Source: Nostocoides sp. Soil756
GTDB taxonomy: Bacteria > Actinomycetota > Actinomycetes > Actinomycetales > Dermatophilaceae
Reading direction: 5' to 3'
NCBI RefSeq assembly: GCF_001428065.1
Contig: NZ_LMSE01000002.1
Span: forward strand, 840,445 to 904,444
Length of the DNA: 64,000 nt
Made by a program: the position numbers and the translations under genes. Of this stretch, positions 34,617 through 44,813 are shown piece by piece. The notes under the pieces were generated by a model, which ran no database searches, was not told where the DNA came from, and saw only the letters and a program-made list of their open reading frames with translations. Every line of letters begins with the position of its first letter. The stretch's first letter is position 1.

Positions 34617-35426
34617 GTGCTGACCAACCCCCGGGCCGACCGGGTCCGGGCGGTCAGCGCCCTCCGGAAGCGGTCGGTGCGTCAGCGCACCGGCCGCTTC
34701 GGCGTGGAGGGGCCCCAGGGCGTGCGCGAGGCCGTGCGGTACGCCGCCGAGCGGGTGCGCGACGTCTACGTCACCCCCGAGGCCGCCGTCCGCTACGACG
34801 CCGACATCCTCGCCCCCGCGCGGGCCGCGGGCCTGTGGGTCCACGAGGTGAGCCCCGAGGTCCTGGCGGCGATGGCCGACGCCGAGGCCCCCCAGGGGGT
34901 GCTGGCCGTCGTCGACGTCGCCGAGCCCACGCTCGACGAGGTGCTCGCCGCCCCGCCGCGCCTGCTGGTGCTGCTCACCCACGTCCGCGACCCCGGCAAC
35001 GCCGGCACCGTCATCCGTGGGGCCGACGCCGCCGGCGCCGACGCCGTCCTGGTCAGCGAGTCCTCGGTCGACGTGCGCTCGCCCAAGGTCGTCCGCTCCA
35101 CCGCCGGCTCGCTGTTCCACCTGCCCGTGGTCACCGGGCTCGACACCGACGCCACCCTCGCGGCCCTCGCCGCGGCCGGCGTGCGCAGCTACGCCGCCGA
35201 CGGCGCCGGTGGCACCCTGCTGCCCGCCGCCGACCTCGGGGTGGCGCACTGCTGGGTGATGGGCAACGAGGCGTGGGGCCTGTCCGACGAGACCCGCGCG
35301 CGCTGCGATGACGTGGTCCGCGTGCCCATCCACGGCCGGGCCGAGTCGCTCAACCTGGCGATGGCCGCCACGATCTGCCTCTACGCGTCGGCCGGCGTCC
35401 AGCGATCGGGCCCGACCGCGAGGTAA
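34617..35426 (+). CDS. TrmH/SpoU-family RNA 2'-O-methyltransferase
   Basis: A 269-aa SPOUT enzyme. The N-terminal substrate-binding domain (FGVEGPQGVREAVRYAAERV) precedes the knotted SAM domain with motif 1 THVRDPGNAGTVIRGADAAG, motif 2 VMGNEAWGLSDE and motif 3 SLNLAMAATICLY. It probably modifies rRNA or tRNA; the position after rplT is conserved in actinobacteria. GTG 34617 is 14 nt after rplT. It resembles RlmB or TsnR-type enzymes, but the exact target is unassigned. Confidence 0.87.
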   Translation: MLTNPRADRVRAVSALRKRSVRQRTGRFGVEGPQGVREAVRYAAERVRDVYVTPEAAVRYDADILAPARAAGLWVHEVSPEVLAAMADAEAPQGVLAVVDVAEPTLDEVLAAPPRLLVLLTHVRDPGNAGTVIRGADAAGADAVLVSESSVDVRSPKVVRSTAGSLFHLPVVTGLDTDATLAALAAAGVRSYAADGAGGTLLPAADLGVAHCWVMGNEAWGLSDETRARCDDVVRVPIHGRAESLNLAMAATICLYASAGVQRSGPTAR

Positions 35427-35436
35427 CGTGCCCGCC
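35424..35436 (+). promoter_or_regulatory. -10 element for leaderless histidine-kinase transcript
   Basis: TAACGT (35424-35429) lies 7 nt before the ATG at 35437; no ribosome-binding site is present. Confidence 0.4.
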
Positions 35437-36504
35437 ATGGTGGAGCCGTTCAGGGTGCCGGACGACCTGGCTGCCAACGGCCTGGAGTTCATCCCCGACG
35501 GCCTGGTGGCCGCGGTCGGCCCCTCGCGCACCGTCCGCTTCATGAACAGCCGGGCCGAGCGGATCACCGGTCTGCGGGCGCAGGACGTCCTCGGGCGCGA
35601 CCTGCGCGAGGCGGTCCCCCTGCAGGACCTGGGCGGCGACTCCTGGTGGGACCTGGCCGACCCGTGGTCGGGGCTGCCGTCGCGCACCGGCCACCGCGAG
35701 CGGCTGCTGGTGCTCCCCTCCGGGCGCGAGCTGCTGGTCACCGCCAAGTACGTGCGCCCGGGCAAGGGGCAGCCCGTCACGTCCGTGGTCCTCGGGATAC
35801 GCGACGCCGAGAGCCGCCGCCGCTCCGAGAAGGAGGGCGCCGCCCTGCTGACGTCCGTGGCCCACGAGCTGCGCTCGCCGCTCACCGGCGTCAAGGGCTT
35901 CAGCTCCACGCTGCTGCGCAACTGGGACCGCTTCACCGACGAGCAGAAGCGCCTGATGCTCGAGACCATCGAGGCCGACGCCGACCGGGTGACCCGGCTC
36001 ATCACCGAGCTGCTCGACACCTCGCGCATCGGGGTCGGCCGGCTCACCGTGCACGCCCAGCCGCTCACCGTGCTGCCGCGCCTCGAGGCCCAGGTCGAGC
36101 GCCGGGTCGCGGCCGGTGCCCGGCGCGACCAGTTCGAGATCGAGGTCGGCGAGGGCGTCGAGGTGGTCTGGGCCGACCCCGACCGCTTCGAGCAGGTGCT
36201 CACCAACCTCGTCGACAACGCCGTGCGGCACGGGCGCGGGCGGGTGCGGATGAGCGTCGAACGCGCCACCTGGGAGGGCCCCGCGGCCGCCGACGTGGTG
36301 GTCTCCGACGACGGCGACGGCATCCGTCCCGAGCACCGCGAGCTGGTGTTCTCCCGGTTCTGGCAGGCCGGGGCCAAGCACGGGACCGGGCTGGGGCTGT
36401 ACCTGGTGCGGGGCCTGGTGGAGGCCCACGGCGGCGAGGTCGTGGTCGAGGACGGCCCCACCGGCGGTGCGCAGCTGCGGGCGACCTTCCCCGACGGCGA
36501 CTGA
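35437..36504 (+). CDS. Cytoplasmic PAS sensor histidine kinase (orphan)
   Basis: A 355-aa kinase without membrane segments. The N-terminal PAS domain (residues about 14-125, LVAAVGPSRTVRFMNSRAER) is followed by HisKA with phospho-acceptor H143 (SVAHELRSPLTGVKGFSSTL). The HATPase domain has the N-box DRFEQVLTNLVDNAVRHGRG, G1 SDDGDGIRPEH and G2 KHGTGLGLYLVRGLVEAHGG. No response-regulator gene lies nearby, so the partner is unknown. The sensed signal must be intracellular. Its location between an rRNA methyltransferase and pheST is unusual for a two-component gene but is seen in relatives. Confidence 0.9.
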   Translation: MVEPFRVPDDLAANGLEFIPDGLVAAVGPSRTVRFMNSRAERITGLRAQDVLGRDLREAVPLQDLGGDSWWDLADPWSGLPSRTGHRERLLVLPSGRELLVTAKYVRPGKGQPVTSVVLGIRDAESRRRSEKEGAALLTSVAHELRSPLTGVKGFSSTLLRNWDRFTDEQKRLMLETIEADADRVTRLITELLDTSRIGVGRLTVHAQPLTVLPRLEAQVERRVAAGARRDQFEIEVGEGVEVVWADPDRFEQVLTNLVDNAVRHGRGRVRMSVERATWEGPAAADVVVSDDGDGIRPEHRELVFSRFWQAGAKHGTGLGLYLVRGLVEAHGGEVVVEDGPTGGAQLRATFPDGD

Positions 36505-36612
36505 CGGCCCCGGCACCGCGTCGATGGCCGGTCGGCCCCCCGGGAGCGAACCTTCGGACGTCCGGCACCCGCTCGAATGGCGGGGAGGCGTGGCGACTGC
36601 CAAGGTGTGTCC

Positions 36613-37815
36613 GTGAGTGCCATCACCCTTGCGCCCTATCGGCGCGTCCTCGCGCGTCGGGGGCTTCGTCAGGCACTCATCATGGGCACGCTCGTGCGGA
36701 CCCCGGTCTTCGCCACGAGCATCCTGGTGACCATCCACGTCGTCACCACCCTGGGCCGTTCCTACATCGAGGCGGGCGTCGTCGCGGCGGCCGCCACCAT
36801 CTCGATCGCCATCAGCGGGCCGTGGCGCGGGCGGCTGCTCGACAGGCTGGGGCTGCGGCGGGTCGTGGCGCCCTCGCTCCTGGTCTCCGGGGTCTGCTGG
36901 GGGCTGGCCCCATGGGTCGGCTACTACGCGCTGCTGGTGCTCGTGGTGGTCGCCGGGCTCTTCGTGGTGCCCACCTTCTCGGTCATCCGGCAGGCGATCA
37001 TCGCCGCCGTCCCCGAGCACGACCGCCGCACCGCGATCTCGCTCGACTCCGCCGCGCTCGAGCTGTGTTTCATGGTCGCGCCGGCGGTGGGGGTCTGGGC
37101 TGCCACCGTGTGGGGCACCGCGCCGGTGCTCTTCGTGGTGCAGATGGTCGGGGTGCTCGCCGGCGCGGTGCTGTGGGTGGCCGACCCGCCGCTGCGCGCC
37201 GACTCCGAGGACGGTCCCGGCGCCGTGGCTCCACCGCGGCGCTCCTGGATGCGGCCGCCGTTCCTCGCGGTCTGCGCGATCGGCGCCGTGGCCACCCTGG
37301 TGCTGGCGGGCTCCGACCTGGGCTTCGTCGCGATGATGCGCGCGTTCGGCGCCGTCCCCGAGCTGGGGCTGGTGCTCGCGGTCTGGGGGCTCGGCTCCCT
37401 CATCGGCGGCCTGGTCTACGGCGCGCTGTCCCGCGAGATCCCGTCGACGTGGCTGCTGGTCGCCCTCGGCCTGGTCACCGCCCCCATGGCCTTCGCCACC
37501 TCGCCCGTGCAGCTGGCCGTGCTGGCCTTCGTGGCCGGCGTGCTCTGCGCCCCGACCATCACCGCCACCGTCGCCGAGGCCAGCCGTCTGGTCCCGGCCA
37601 ACGCCCGGGGTGAGGCCCTGGGGTGGCACGGCTCGTCCATCACCGCCGGCGGCGCCGTCGGCGCGCCGTTCGCGGGGTGGGCCCTCGACGGCCACGGCCC
37701 CGGGGCGGGCTTCCTGGCCATCGCCGCCGTCGGGGTGGGCATCGGGCTGGTGTCCCTCCTGGTCTCGCGCCGCCCGGCGGCGCGGGCGGCCGAGCGGGTG
37801 GACACCCCGGTCTGA
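36613..37815 (+). CDS. MFS transporter
   Basis: A 400-aa polytopic protein with about 12 hydrophobic segments split by the loop around PPLRADSEDGPGAVAPPRRS. The motif-A-like GPWRGRLLDRLGLRRVVAP lies between TM2 and TM3. An efflux-type fold is likely; the substrate is unknown. GTG 36613 is preferred because AAGG lies 7 nt upstream and the following VSAITLAPYRRVLARRGLRQ is a typical cytoplasmic lead-in; the ATG at 36577 would add 12 residues. Confidence 0.83.
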   Translation: MSAITLAPYRRVLARRGLRQALIMGTLVRTPVFATSILVTIHVVTTLGRSYIEAGVVAAAATISIAISGPWRGRLLDRLGLRRVVAPSLLVSGVCWGLAPWVGYYALLVLVVVAGLFVVPTFSVIRQAIIAAVPEHDRRTAISLDSAALELCFMVAPAVGVWAATVWGTAPVLFVVQMVGVLAGAVLWVADPPLRADSEDGPGAVAPPRRSWMRPPFLAVCAIGAVATLVLAGSDLGFVAMMRAFGAVPELGLVLAVWGLGSLIGGLVYGALSREIPSTWLLVALGLVTAPMAFATSPVQLAVLAFVAGVLCAPTITATVAEASRLVPANARGEALGWHGSSITAGGAVGAPFAGWALDGHGPGAGFLAIAAVGVGIGLVSLLVSRRPAARAAERVDTPV

Positions 37816-37883
37816 GCCGGCCCAGCGACGTCGGCGGCGGCGGGCTAGGCTGGCCGGGTGACCACCGCTCCGCGGCGATTTAC

Positions 37884-37899
37884 CGGGCCCTCGGGCCCG
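37884..37899 (+). terminator. Compact GC hairpin downstream of the MFS gene
   Basis: CGGGCCC (37884-37890) is complementary to GGGCCCG (37893-37899), with only two bases between them, so the terminal pairs must open to form a loop. It may end MFS transcription. No T-tract follows. Nothing else is recognised in 37816-38006. Confidence 0.3.
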
Positions 37900-38006
37900 A
37901 TGTCGCGCGCGTCCTGAGCGCTGCGGCCCGCTCTGCGGCCGTCCGGTCGGCGGGGCACGTGGTCCCGGGGGTCGCCACCCCGTCCCGCCCTCGGCGCGCC
38001 GCTCCC

Positions 38007-38012
38007 TAGACT
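38007..38012 (+). promoter_or_regulatory. Candidate -10 of pheST
   Basis: TAGACT, the same hexamer used at hisC, hisD and map, but 34 nt before the pheS ATG, so this message has a short leader. Confidence 0.35.
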
Positions 38013-38046
38013 CGGCCCGCGCCCCACCGACGACGAAGTGGAAGTC

Positions 38047-39141
38047 ATGTCCGGACCCAACACCAGCTACGACCCTGTGGAGGTCGCCGTGCTCGACCCC
38101 CAGGCGGTCGACGCGGCCGTCGCCGACGCCCTCGCGGCCGCCGCCGCGGCCACCACCCTCGACGAGCTCAAAGCGGCCCGCGGCGCCCACCAGGGCGACC
38201 GCAGCCCGCTGGCGCTCGCCAACCGCGAGATCGGGGCCCTGCCGCCCAGCGCCAAGGCCGAGGCCGGCAAGCGGGTCGGGCAGGCCCGTGGCCGGGTGGC
38301 GCAGGCCTTCGCCGCCCGTCAGGGTGAGCTCGAGGCCGAGCGCGACGAGCGCATCCTCACCGAGGAGGCCATCGACGTCACCCTGCCCCCGGGCCGCCGG
38401 CCGCTCGGGCGGCGCCACCCCATCGAGCTGATGAGCCGGCGCATCGCCGACCTCTTCGTCGGCATGGGCTGGGAGATCGCCGAGGGCCCCGAGATCGAGG
38501 CCGAGTGGTTCAACTTCGACGCCCTGAACTTCGACGTCGACCACCCCGCGCGCCAGATGCAGGACACCTTCTACGTCGACCCGCCCGACGGCGGCCTCGT
38601 CCTGCGCACCCACACCTCGCCGGTGCAGGCCCGCACCCTGCTCGAGCGCGGGGTGCCGGTCTACGTCGCGGCCATCGGGCGGGTGTTCCGCACCGACGAG
38701 CTCGACGCCACGCACATGCCGGCCTTCCACCAGGTCGAGGGTCTCGCGGTCGACGAGGGCATCACCATGGCGCACCTCAAGGGCACCCTCGACCGGCTCG
38801 CGGCCGAGCTGTTCGGCGAGGGCATCACGACCCGGCTGCGCCCGTCGTACTTCCCCTTCACCGAGCCCAGCGCCGAGATGGACCTGCGCTGCTTCGTCTG
38901 CCGCGGCGAGGACCCCGACTGCCGCACCTGCAAGGGGACCGGGTGGATCGAGTGGGGCGGCTGCGGGATGGTCAACCGCAACGTGCTCACCGCGTGTGGC
39001 GTCGACCCCGACCGCTACACCGGGTTCGCGTTCGGGATGGGCGTGGACCGGGCGCTGATGTTCCGCACGGGCGTCAGCGACATGCGCGACATGATCGAGG
39101 GTGACGTGCGTTTCGACGCACAGTTCGGGATGGAGATCTGA
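38047..39141 (+). CDS. pheS: Phenylalanyl-tRNA synthetase alpha subunit
   Basis: A 364-aa class II catalytic subunit. An N-terminal coiled-coil arm (residues about 15-105) precedes motif 2/3-bearing sequence. Seen are HPIELMSRRIADLFVGMGWE, FNFDALNFDVDHPARQMQDT, RTHTSPVQARTLLERG, AIGRVFRTDELDATHMPAFH (motif 2), RPSYFPFTEPSAEMDLRCFV, a CRGEDPDCRTCKGTG cysteine cluster, and GFAFGMGVDRALMFRTGVSD (motif 3). Its stop overlaps the pheT start by one base. Confidence 0.96.
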   Translation: MSGPNTSYDPVEVAVLDPQAVDAAVADALAAAAAATTLDELKAARGAHQGDRSPLALANREIGALPPSAKAEAGKRVGQARGRVAQAFAARQGELEAERDERILTEEAIDVTLPPGRRPLGRRHPIELMSRRIADLFVGMGWEIAEGPEIEAEWFNFDALNFDVDHPARQMQDTFYVDPPDGGLVLRTHTSPVQARTLLERGVPVYVAAIGRVFRTDELDATHMPAFHQVEGLAVDEGITMAHLKGTLDRLAAELFGEGITTRLRPSYFPFTEPSAEMDLRCFVCRGEDPDCRTCKGTGWIEWGGCGMVNRNVLTACGVDPDRYTGFAFGMGVDRALMFRTGVSDMRDMIEGDVRFDAQFGMEI

Positions 39142-41690
39142 TGCGGGTTCCGCTGGACTGGCTGCGCGAGTACGTCGCGGTGCCCCCGGACGCCACGGGC
39201 GTCGACGTCGCCGCCGCCCTGGTGGCGGTCGGTCTCGAGGAGGAGGGCCTGCACGGCGGCGGGGTCACCGGCCCGCTCGTGGTCGGCCGCGTCCTGTCGC
39301 TGGTCAAGGAGCCGCAGAAGAACGGCAAGACGATCAACTGGTGCCAGGTCGACGTCGGCGACGCCAACGGCACCGGCGAGCCCCAGGGCATCGTCTGCGG
39401 CGCGCACAACTTCGTCGAGGGCGACCTCGTCCCCGTCATCCTGCCCGGCGGCGTGCTGCCGACCCCGCAGGGGCCCCTCGAGGTGTCGGCCCGCAAGACC
39501 TACGGCCACGTCTCGGCCGGGATGATCTGCTCCGAGCGCGAGCTCGGCCTGGGCGACGACCACGACGGGATCATCGTGCTCAGCCGGCGCTTCGCGGGCG
39601 ACGCCGAGACCCTGGACCGCTGCGTGCCCGGGGCCGACGCCATCGCGATCCTCGGGCTCGACCGCGAGACCGTCGAGGTGAACGTCACTCCCGACCGCGG
39701 CTACTGCTTCTCGGTGCGCGGCGTGGCCCGCGAGTACGGCCACGCCACCGGCGCGCTTTTCACCGACCCGGCCCTCGCGCTGGCGGCGGCGGCCCCGGCG
39801 GCCACCGACGACGGCTTCCCGGTGACCCTGTCGGACGACGCCCCCATCCGCGGCCGCGTGGGCTGCGACCGCTACGTCACCCGCGTGGTGCGCGGTGTCG
39901 ACGTCGCGGCCCCCAGCCCGGTCTGGCTCACGGCCCGCCTCGTCGAGGCCGGGATGCGCCCCATCTCGCTGGCCGTCGACGTGACGAACTACGTGATGCT
40001 CGGCCTCGGCCAGCCGCTGCACGCCTTCGACCTCGACCGACTGCACGGCGCCGTCGGGGTGCGCCGGGCCCGCCCGGGCGAGACCCTGCGGACCCTCGAC
40101 GACGTAGAACGCACCCTCGACCCCGAGGACCTGCTCATCGTCGACGGGCGCGACGTCCCCATCAACATCGCGGGTGTCATGGGCGGGGAGTCGACCGAGA
40201 TCGGCCCCACGACCACGAACGTGCTCATCGAGGCGGCCCACTTCGACGCCGTCTCCATCGCCCGCTCGGCGCGCCGCCACCGGCTGCCGTCGGAGGCCTC
40301 GCGGCGCTTCGAGCGGGGCGTCGACAGCGCGCTGGCCCCGGCGGCCGCCCAGCTGGCCGTCGACCTCCTCGTCCGCTTCGGCGGGGGCACGGCCGACGCC
40401 GGGGTCACCGACCTCGGCACCCCTGCCACGCCGGCGCCGATCTCCATGCCGGTCGGGTTCCCGTCGCGCATCGTCGGCGTCGAGTACCCGGCCGAGCGGG
40501 TCACCGGCATCCTCGAGCAGATCGGTTGCCGGGTGCGGGCCGACGGCGACGTGCTCACCGTCGAGCCCCCCACCTGGCGGCCCGACCTCACCACCGCCGA
40601 GGACCTGGTCGAGGAGGTCGCGCGCATCCACGGGTACGAGCGCATCCCGTCGGTGCTGCCGACCCCGCCCGGCGGCTCGGGCCTCACCCATGCCCAGCGG
40701 GTCCGGCGCATCGTCGGCGACCTGCTGGCGGCCCAGGGGCTCTCGGAGGTCTGGAGCGACCCCTTCGTCGGCGCCGACCGGCTGGCTGCCCTCGGGCTCG
40801 ACGTCGACGCCGAGACGGCGCGCACCGTCCGTATCGCGAACCCGCTCTCGGACGAGGAGCCGTTCATGCGGACCAGCCTCGTCGCGACCCTGGTCGAGGC
40901 GGTGCGGCGCAACGTCTCGCGCGGCGCCAAGGACGTGGCCCTGTTCGAGGAGGGTCTGGTCACCGCGCTCGCCGGTGCCCAGCAGGCCGCGCCGACCGTC
41001 GACGTCGGGCTGCGGCCCGCCGACGACGTCTTGGCCACCATCCGCGCCGCCGTGCCGCCCCAGCCCCGGCACCTGGCGATGCTGCTGGCCGGCGACCGCG
41101 ACCGCGCCGGCTGGTGGGGCGCCGGCCGGCGCGCCGAGGTGGCCGATGTCGTCGAGCTCGTCGAGGCGATCGGGCAGGCGCTCGCGGTCGAGCTGGTCGT
41201 CACCGCCGACGCCGTGATGCCGTGGCACCCCGGCCGGTGTGCCCGGGTGTCACTGACCGACGGCACCACGCTCGGCCACGTCGGTGAGCTGCACCCCAAG
41301 GTCGTGGCCGCCCTCGGGCTGCCGGCCAGGACGGTGGGCGGCGAGCTCGACCTCGACGCGCTCACCGTGGCCGCCGACCGCACCGTGCGCGCCGCCACCC
41401 TGGCCACCTTCCCGATGGCTCAGAGCGACGTCGCCCTGGTCGTCGACCGGTCGGTGCCGGCGGCGGCGGTGCGCGAGGCCCTGGTGTCGGGCGGCGGTGA
41501 GCTGCTCGAGGCGGTCCAGCTCTTCGACGTCTACGAGGGCGACCAGGTCGGTGCGGGGCACAAGTCCCTCGCCTACCGGCTGACCTTCCGCTCGCGTGAG
41601 CGGACGCTGACGACCGAGGAGGTCTCGCGGCTGCGTGACGGGGCCGTGGCCGCCGCCGGCGCGGCCCACGGGGCGGTCCAGCGCGCGTGA
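39141..41690 (+). CDS. pheT: Phenylalanyl-tRNA synthetase beta subunit
   Basis: An 849-aa non-catalytic subunit of the (alpha-beta)2 enzyme. It begins MRVPLDWLREYVAVPPDATG, has an EMAP/tRNA-binding domain (about 60-165, GIVCGAHNFVEGDLVPVILP), B3/B4 editing region (PISLAVDVTNYVMLGLGQPL, AHFDAVSIARSARRHRLPSE), B5 domain (FPSRIVGVEYPAERVTGILE), a class II-like core (VEEVARIHGYERIP) and a C-terminal anticodon-binding FDX-ACB domain (FPMAQSDVALVVDRSVPAAA). The stop overlaps the SDR gene start (GTGA). Confidence 0.96.
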   Translation: MRVPLDWLREYVAVPPDATGVDVAAALVAVGLEEEGLHGGGVTGPLVVGRVLSLVKEPQKNGKTINWCQVDVGDANGTGEPQGIVCGAHNFVEGDLVPVILPGGVLPTPQGPLEVSARKTYGHVSAGMICSERELGLGDDHDGIIVLSRRFAGDAETLDRCVPGADAIAILGLDRETVEVNVTPDRGYCFSVRGVAREYGHATGALFTDPALALAAAAPAATDDGFPVTLSDDAPIRGRVGCDRYVTRVVRGVDVAAPSPVWLTARLVEAGMRPISLAVDVTNYVMLGLGQPLHAFDLDRLHGAVGVRRARPGETLRTLDDVERTLDPEDLLIVDGRDVPINIAGVMGGESTEIGPTTTNVLIEAAHFDAVSIARSARRHRLPSEASRRFERGVDSALAPAAAQLAVDLLVRFGGGTADAGVTDLGTPATPAPISMPVGFPSRIVGVEYPAERVTGILEQIGCRVRADGDVLTVEPPTWRPDLTTAEDLVEEVARIHGYERIPSVLPTPPGGSGLTHAQRVRRIVGDLLAAQGLSEVWSDPFVGADRLAALGLDVDAETARTVRIANPLSDEEPFMRTSLVATLVEAVRRNVSRGAKDVALFEEGLVTALAGAQQAAPTVDVGLRPADDVLATIRAAVPPQPRHLAMLLAGDRDRAGWWGAGRRAEVADVVELVEAIGQALAVELVVTADAVMPWHPGRCARVSLTDGTTLGHVGELHPKVVAALGLPARTVGGELDLDALTVAADRTVRAATLATFPMAQSDVALVVDRSVPAAAVREALVSGGGELLEAVQLFDVYEGDQVGAGHKSLAYRLTFRSRERTLTTEEVSRLRDGAVAAAGAAHGAVQRA

Positions 41691-42502
41691 GCGACGCCAT
41701 CGACGAGCCGGTCGACGACGACGGCGACGTGACCCCCGAGCCCGACACCGACGAGGAGGCCGGGCGCGGCGGCCGTCCCGTCGCCGTCGTCACCGGGGCC
41801 TCGCGCGGCATCGGTCGGGCCGTCGCGATGGCGCTCGAGGACGCCGGCTGGGTCGTCGAGCGCGGCTCCTCGACGGTGGCGCCCGTCACCGACCGCGCGG
41901 CGCTGACGGCCTGGGTCGACGAGGTCGTCGAGCGGCAGGGGCGCATCGACCTCCTCGTCAACAGCGCCGGGGTCATCGACGCCGAGGTCGACCTGTTCGC
42001 CTCCGACCCCGACGACTGGTGGCGCACCCAGGAGGTCAACGTCCTCGGCGCCTACCTGATGACCTGGCTCGTCGCGCCGACGATGCTCGCGGCCGGGGGC
42101 GGTCGCATCGTCAACCTCAACTCGGGGGCCGGGCGCCGCGCCGGGGGCGAGGCCAGCGCCTACAACGTCAGCAAGACGGCCCTGGCCCGGGTCACCGGCT
42201 CGACCCACCTGGCCGGCTGGGACCGTGGCGTGCGGGCCTTCGACCTGATGCCGGGCGTCGTGCGCACCGAGATGACCGAGGGGATGGCGGCCCACGCGGG
42301 GCGCACCCAGTGGACCTCGCCCGAGGAGGTCACGGCGCTGGTCCTGGCCCTGGCCTCCGGAGAGCTCGACGCGTTCTCGGGCCGGTTCGTGCGCGCGGGC
42401 GTCGACACCCCGGCCTCCCTGGCGGCCATGGCCGAGCGCGGGCTGGAGCCGGGGGAGCGGATGCTCGACCTGGTGCTGCGCCCGGACGACCCCCTGGCCT
42501 GA
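41687..42502 (+). CDS. SDR-family oxidoreductase with shortened Rossmann half
   Basis: A 271-aa short-chain dehydrogenase. An acidic N-terminal extension (about 30 residues) precedes TGASRGIG (36-43); NSAG begins at residue 92, the serine is in IVNLNSGAG and the Y-x-x-x-K is YNVSK. The gap between TGxxxGxG and N-x-AG is about 55 residues, roughly 20 shorter than usual, so the cofactor-selecting beta2-beta3 region is cut down (ERGSSTVAPVTDR). It may be an atypical NAD(P) binder. It is coupled to pheT by GTGA; the functional link is unclear. Confidence 0.85.
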   Translation: MSDAIDEPVDDDGDVTPEPDTDEEAGRGGRPVAVVTGASRGIGRAVAMALEDAGWVVERGSSTVAPVTDRAALTAWVDEVVERQGRIDLLVNSAGVIDAEVDLFASDPDDWWRTQEVNVLGAYLMTWLVAPTMLAAGGGRIVNLNSGAGRRAGGEASAYNVSKTALARVTGSTHLAGWDRGVRAFDLMPGVVRTEMTEGMAAHAGRTQWTSPEEVTALVLALASGELDAFSGRFVRAGVDTPASLAAMAERGLEPGERMLDLVLRPDDPLA

Positions 42503-43612
<1,110 letters not shown>

Positions 43613-43661
43613 GCCGGTCGGGTCCCGTCCCCTCGTCGCTCGTCCCCACCGGAGGTCGCTG

Positions 43662-44813
43662 ATGTCGGTCACCACCCCCCGGGGCTTCCGGGCCGCCGGC
43701 GTCGTCGCCGGTCTGAAGGCCTCCGGCCGGCCCGACCTCGCCCTCGTCGTCAACGACGGGCCCGACCACCACGCGGCGGCCGTCTTCACGGCCAACCGGG
43801 TCGAGGCGGCCCCGGTCACCTGGTCGCGCACCGTCGTGGCCGACGGGCGGGCCGACGTCGTGGTCCTCAACAGCGGCGGCGCCAACGCCTGCACCGGGGC
43901 GCCGGGCTTCCAGGACACCCATCGCACCGCCGAGCACGTGGCCGGTGTCCTCGGCGTCGCCGCGGGCGACGTCGTGGTCTGCTCGACCGGCCTCATCGGC
44001 GAGCGCCTGCCCATGGACCGGCTGCTGGCGGGGGTCGACACCGCGGCGGCCGGTCTCGCCGCCGACGGGGGCCCGGCCGCCGCCGAGGCGATCATGACCA
44101 CCGACACCCGAGCCAAGACCGCCGAGGCGCGCCGCGACGGCTGGGCGGTCGGCGGCATGGCCAAGGGGGCGGGGATGCTCGCACCCGCGCTGGCCACGAT
44201 GCTCGTCGTGCTCACCACCGACGCCGTGGCCGACGCCGGGCAGCTCGACCGCGCGCTGCGCGCCGCCACCCGCACCACCTTCGACCGGGTCGACTCCGAC
44301 GGCTGCATGTCCACCAACGACACCGTCGTGCTGCTCGCCTCGGGCGCGTCCGGCGTGGCCGTCGCCGACGACGACCTGGCCGAGGCCGTCACCGCCGTCT
44401 GCGCCGAGCTGGCCCGCGCCCTGGTCGCCGACGCGGAGGGCGCCCACCACGACATCGCCGTCGAGGTGCGCTCGGCCGCCTCCGAGGCCGACGCCCTCGA
44501 GGTCGCCCGCGCCGTGGCGCGCAACAACCTCTTCAAGTGCGCGGTCTTCGGGGGCGACCCCAACTGGGGCCGGGTGCTGGCCGCCGTCGGCACCACCGCC
44601 GCCGCCTTCGACCCCTCGACCCTCGACGTCACCATGAACGGCGTCCAGGTCTGCCGCGCGGGCGGGGTGGGCGAGGACCGCTCGCTCGTCGACCTGGCGG
44701 AGCGCGAGGTGCACGTCGTCGTCGAGCTGCACGCGGGCGACACCGCCGTGACGGTGTGGACCAACGACCTGACCCACGACTACGTCCACGAGAACTCGGC
44801 GTACTCGACGTGA
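43662..44813 (+). CDS. argJ: Bifunctional ornithine acetyltransferase / N-acetylglutamate synthase
   Basis: A 383-aa self-cleaving Ntn-type enzyme that recycles the acetyl group between acetylornithine and glutamate. The autoproteolysis site is in [20 protein letters not shown], between Ala and Thr of LA-TML. Oxyanion threonines lie in [11 protein letters not shown], and the C-terminal signature is [25 protein letters not shown] precedes the ATG. The stop overlaps argB (GTGA). Confidence 0.95.
   Translation: MSVTTPRGFRAAGVVAGLKASGRPDLALVVNDGPDHHAAAVFTANRVEAAPVTWSRTVVADGRADVVVLNSGGANACTGAPGFQDTHRTAEHVAGVLGVAAGDVVVCSTGLIGERLPMDRLLAGVDTAAAGLAADGGPAAAEAIMTTDTRAKTAEARRDGWAVGGMAKGAGMLAPALATMLVVLTTDAVADAGQLDRALRAATRTTFDRVDSDGCMSTNDTVVLLASGASGVAVADDDLAEAVTAVCAELARALVADAEGAHHDIAVEVRSAASEADALEVARAVARNNLFKCAVFGGDPNWGRVLAAVGTTAAAFDPSTLDVTMNGVQVCRAGGVGEDRSLVDLAEREVHVVVELHAGDTAVTVWTNDLTHDYVHENSAYST

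Noticed and set aside
37858-37914. Short GTG-initiated leader peptide before pheST (about 18 codons)
   Set aside because: Contains a single Phe codon, so it does not look like a phenylalanine attenuator peptide, and it has no ribosome-binding site.
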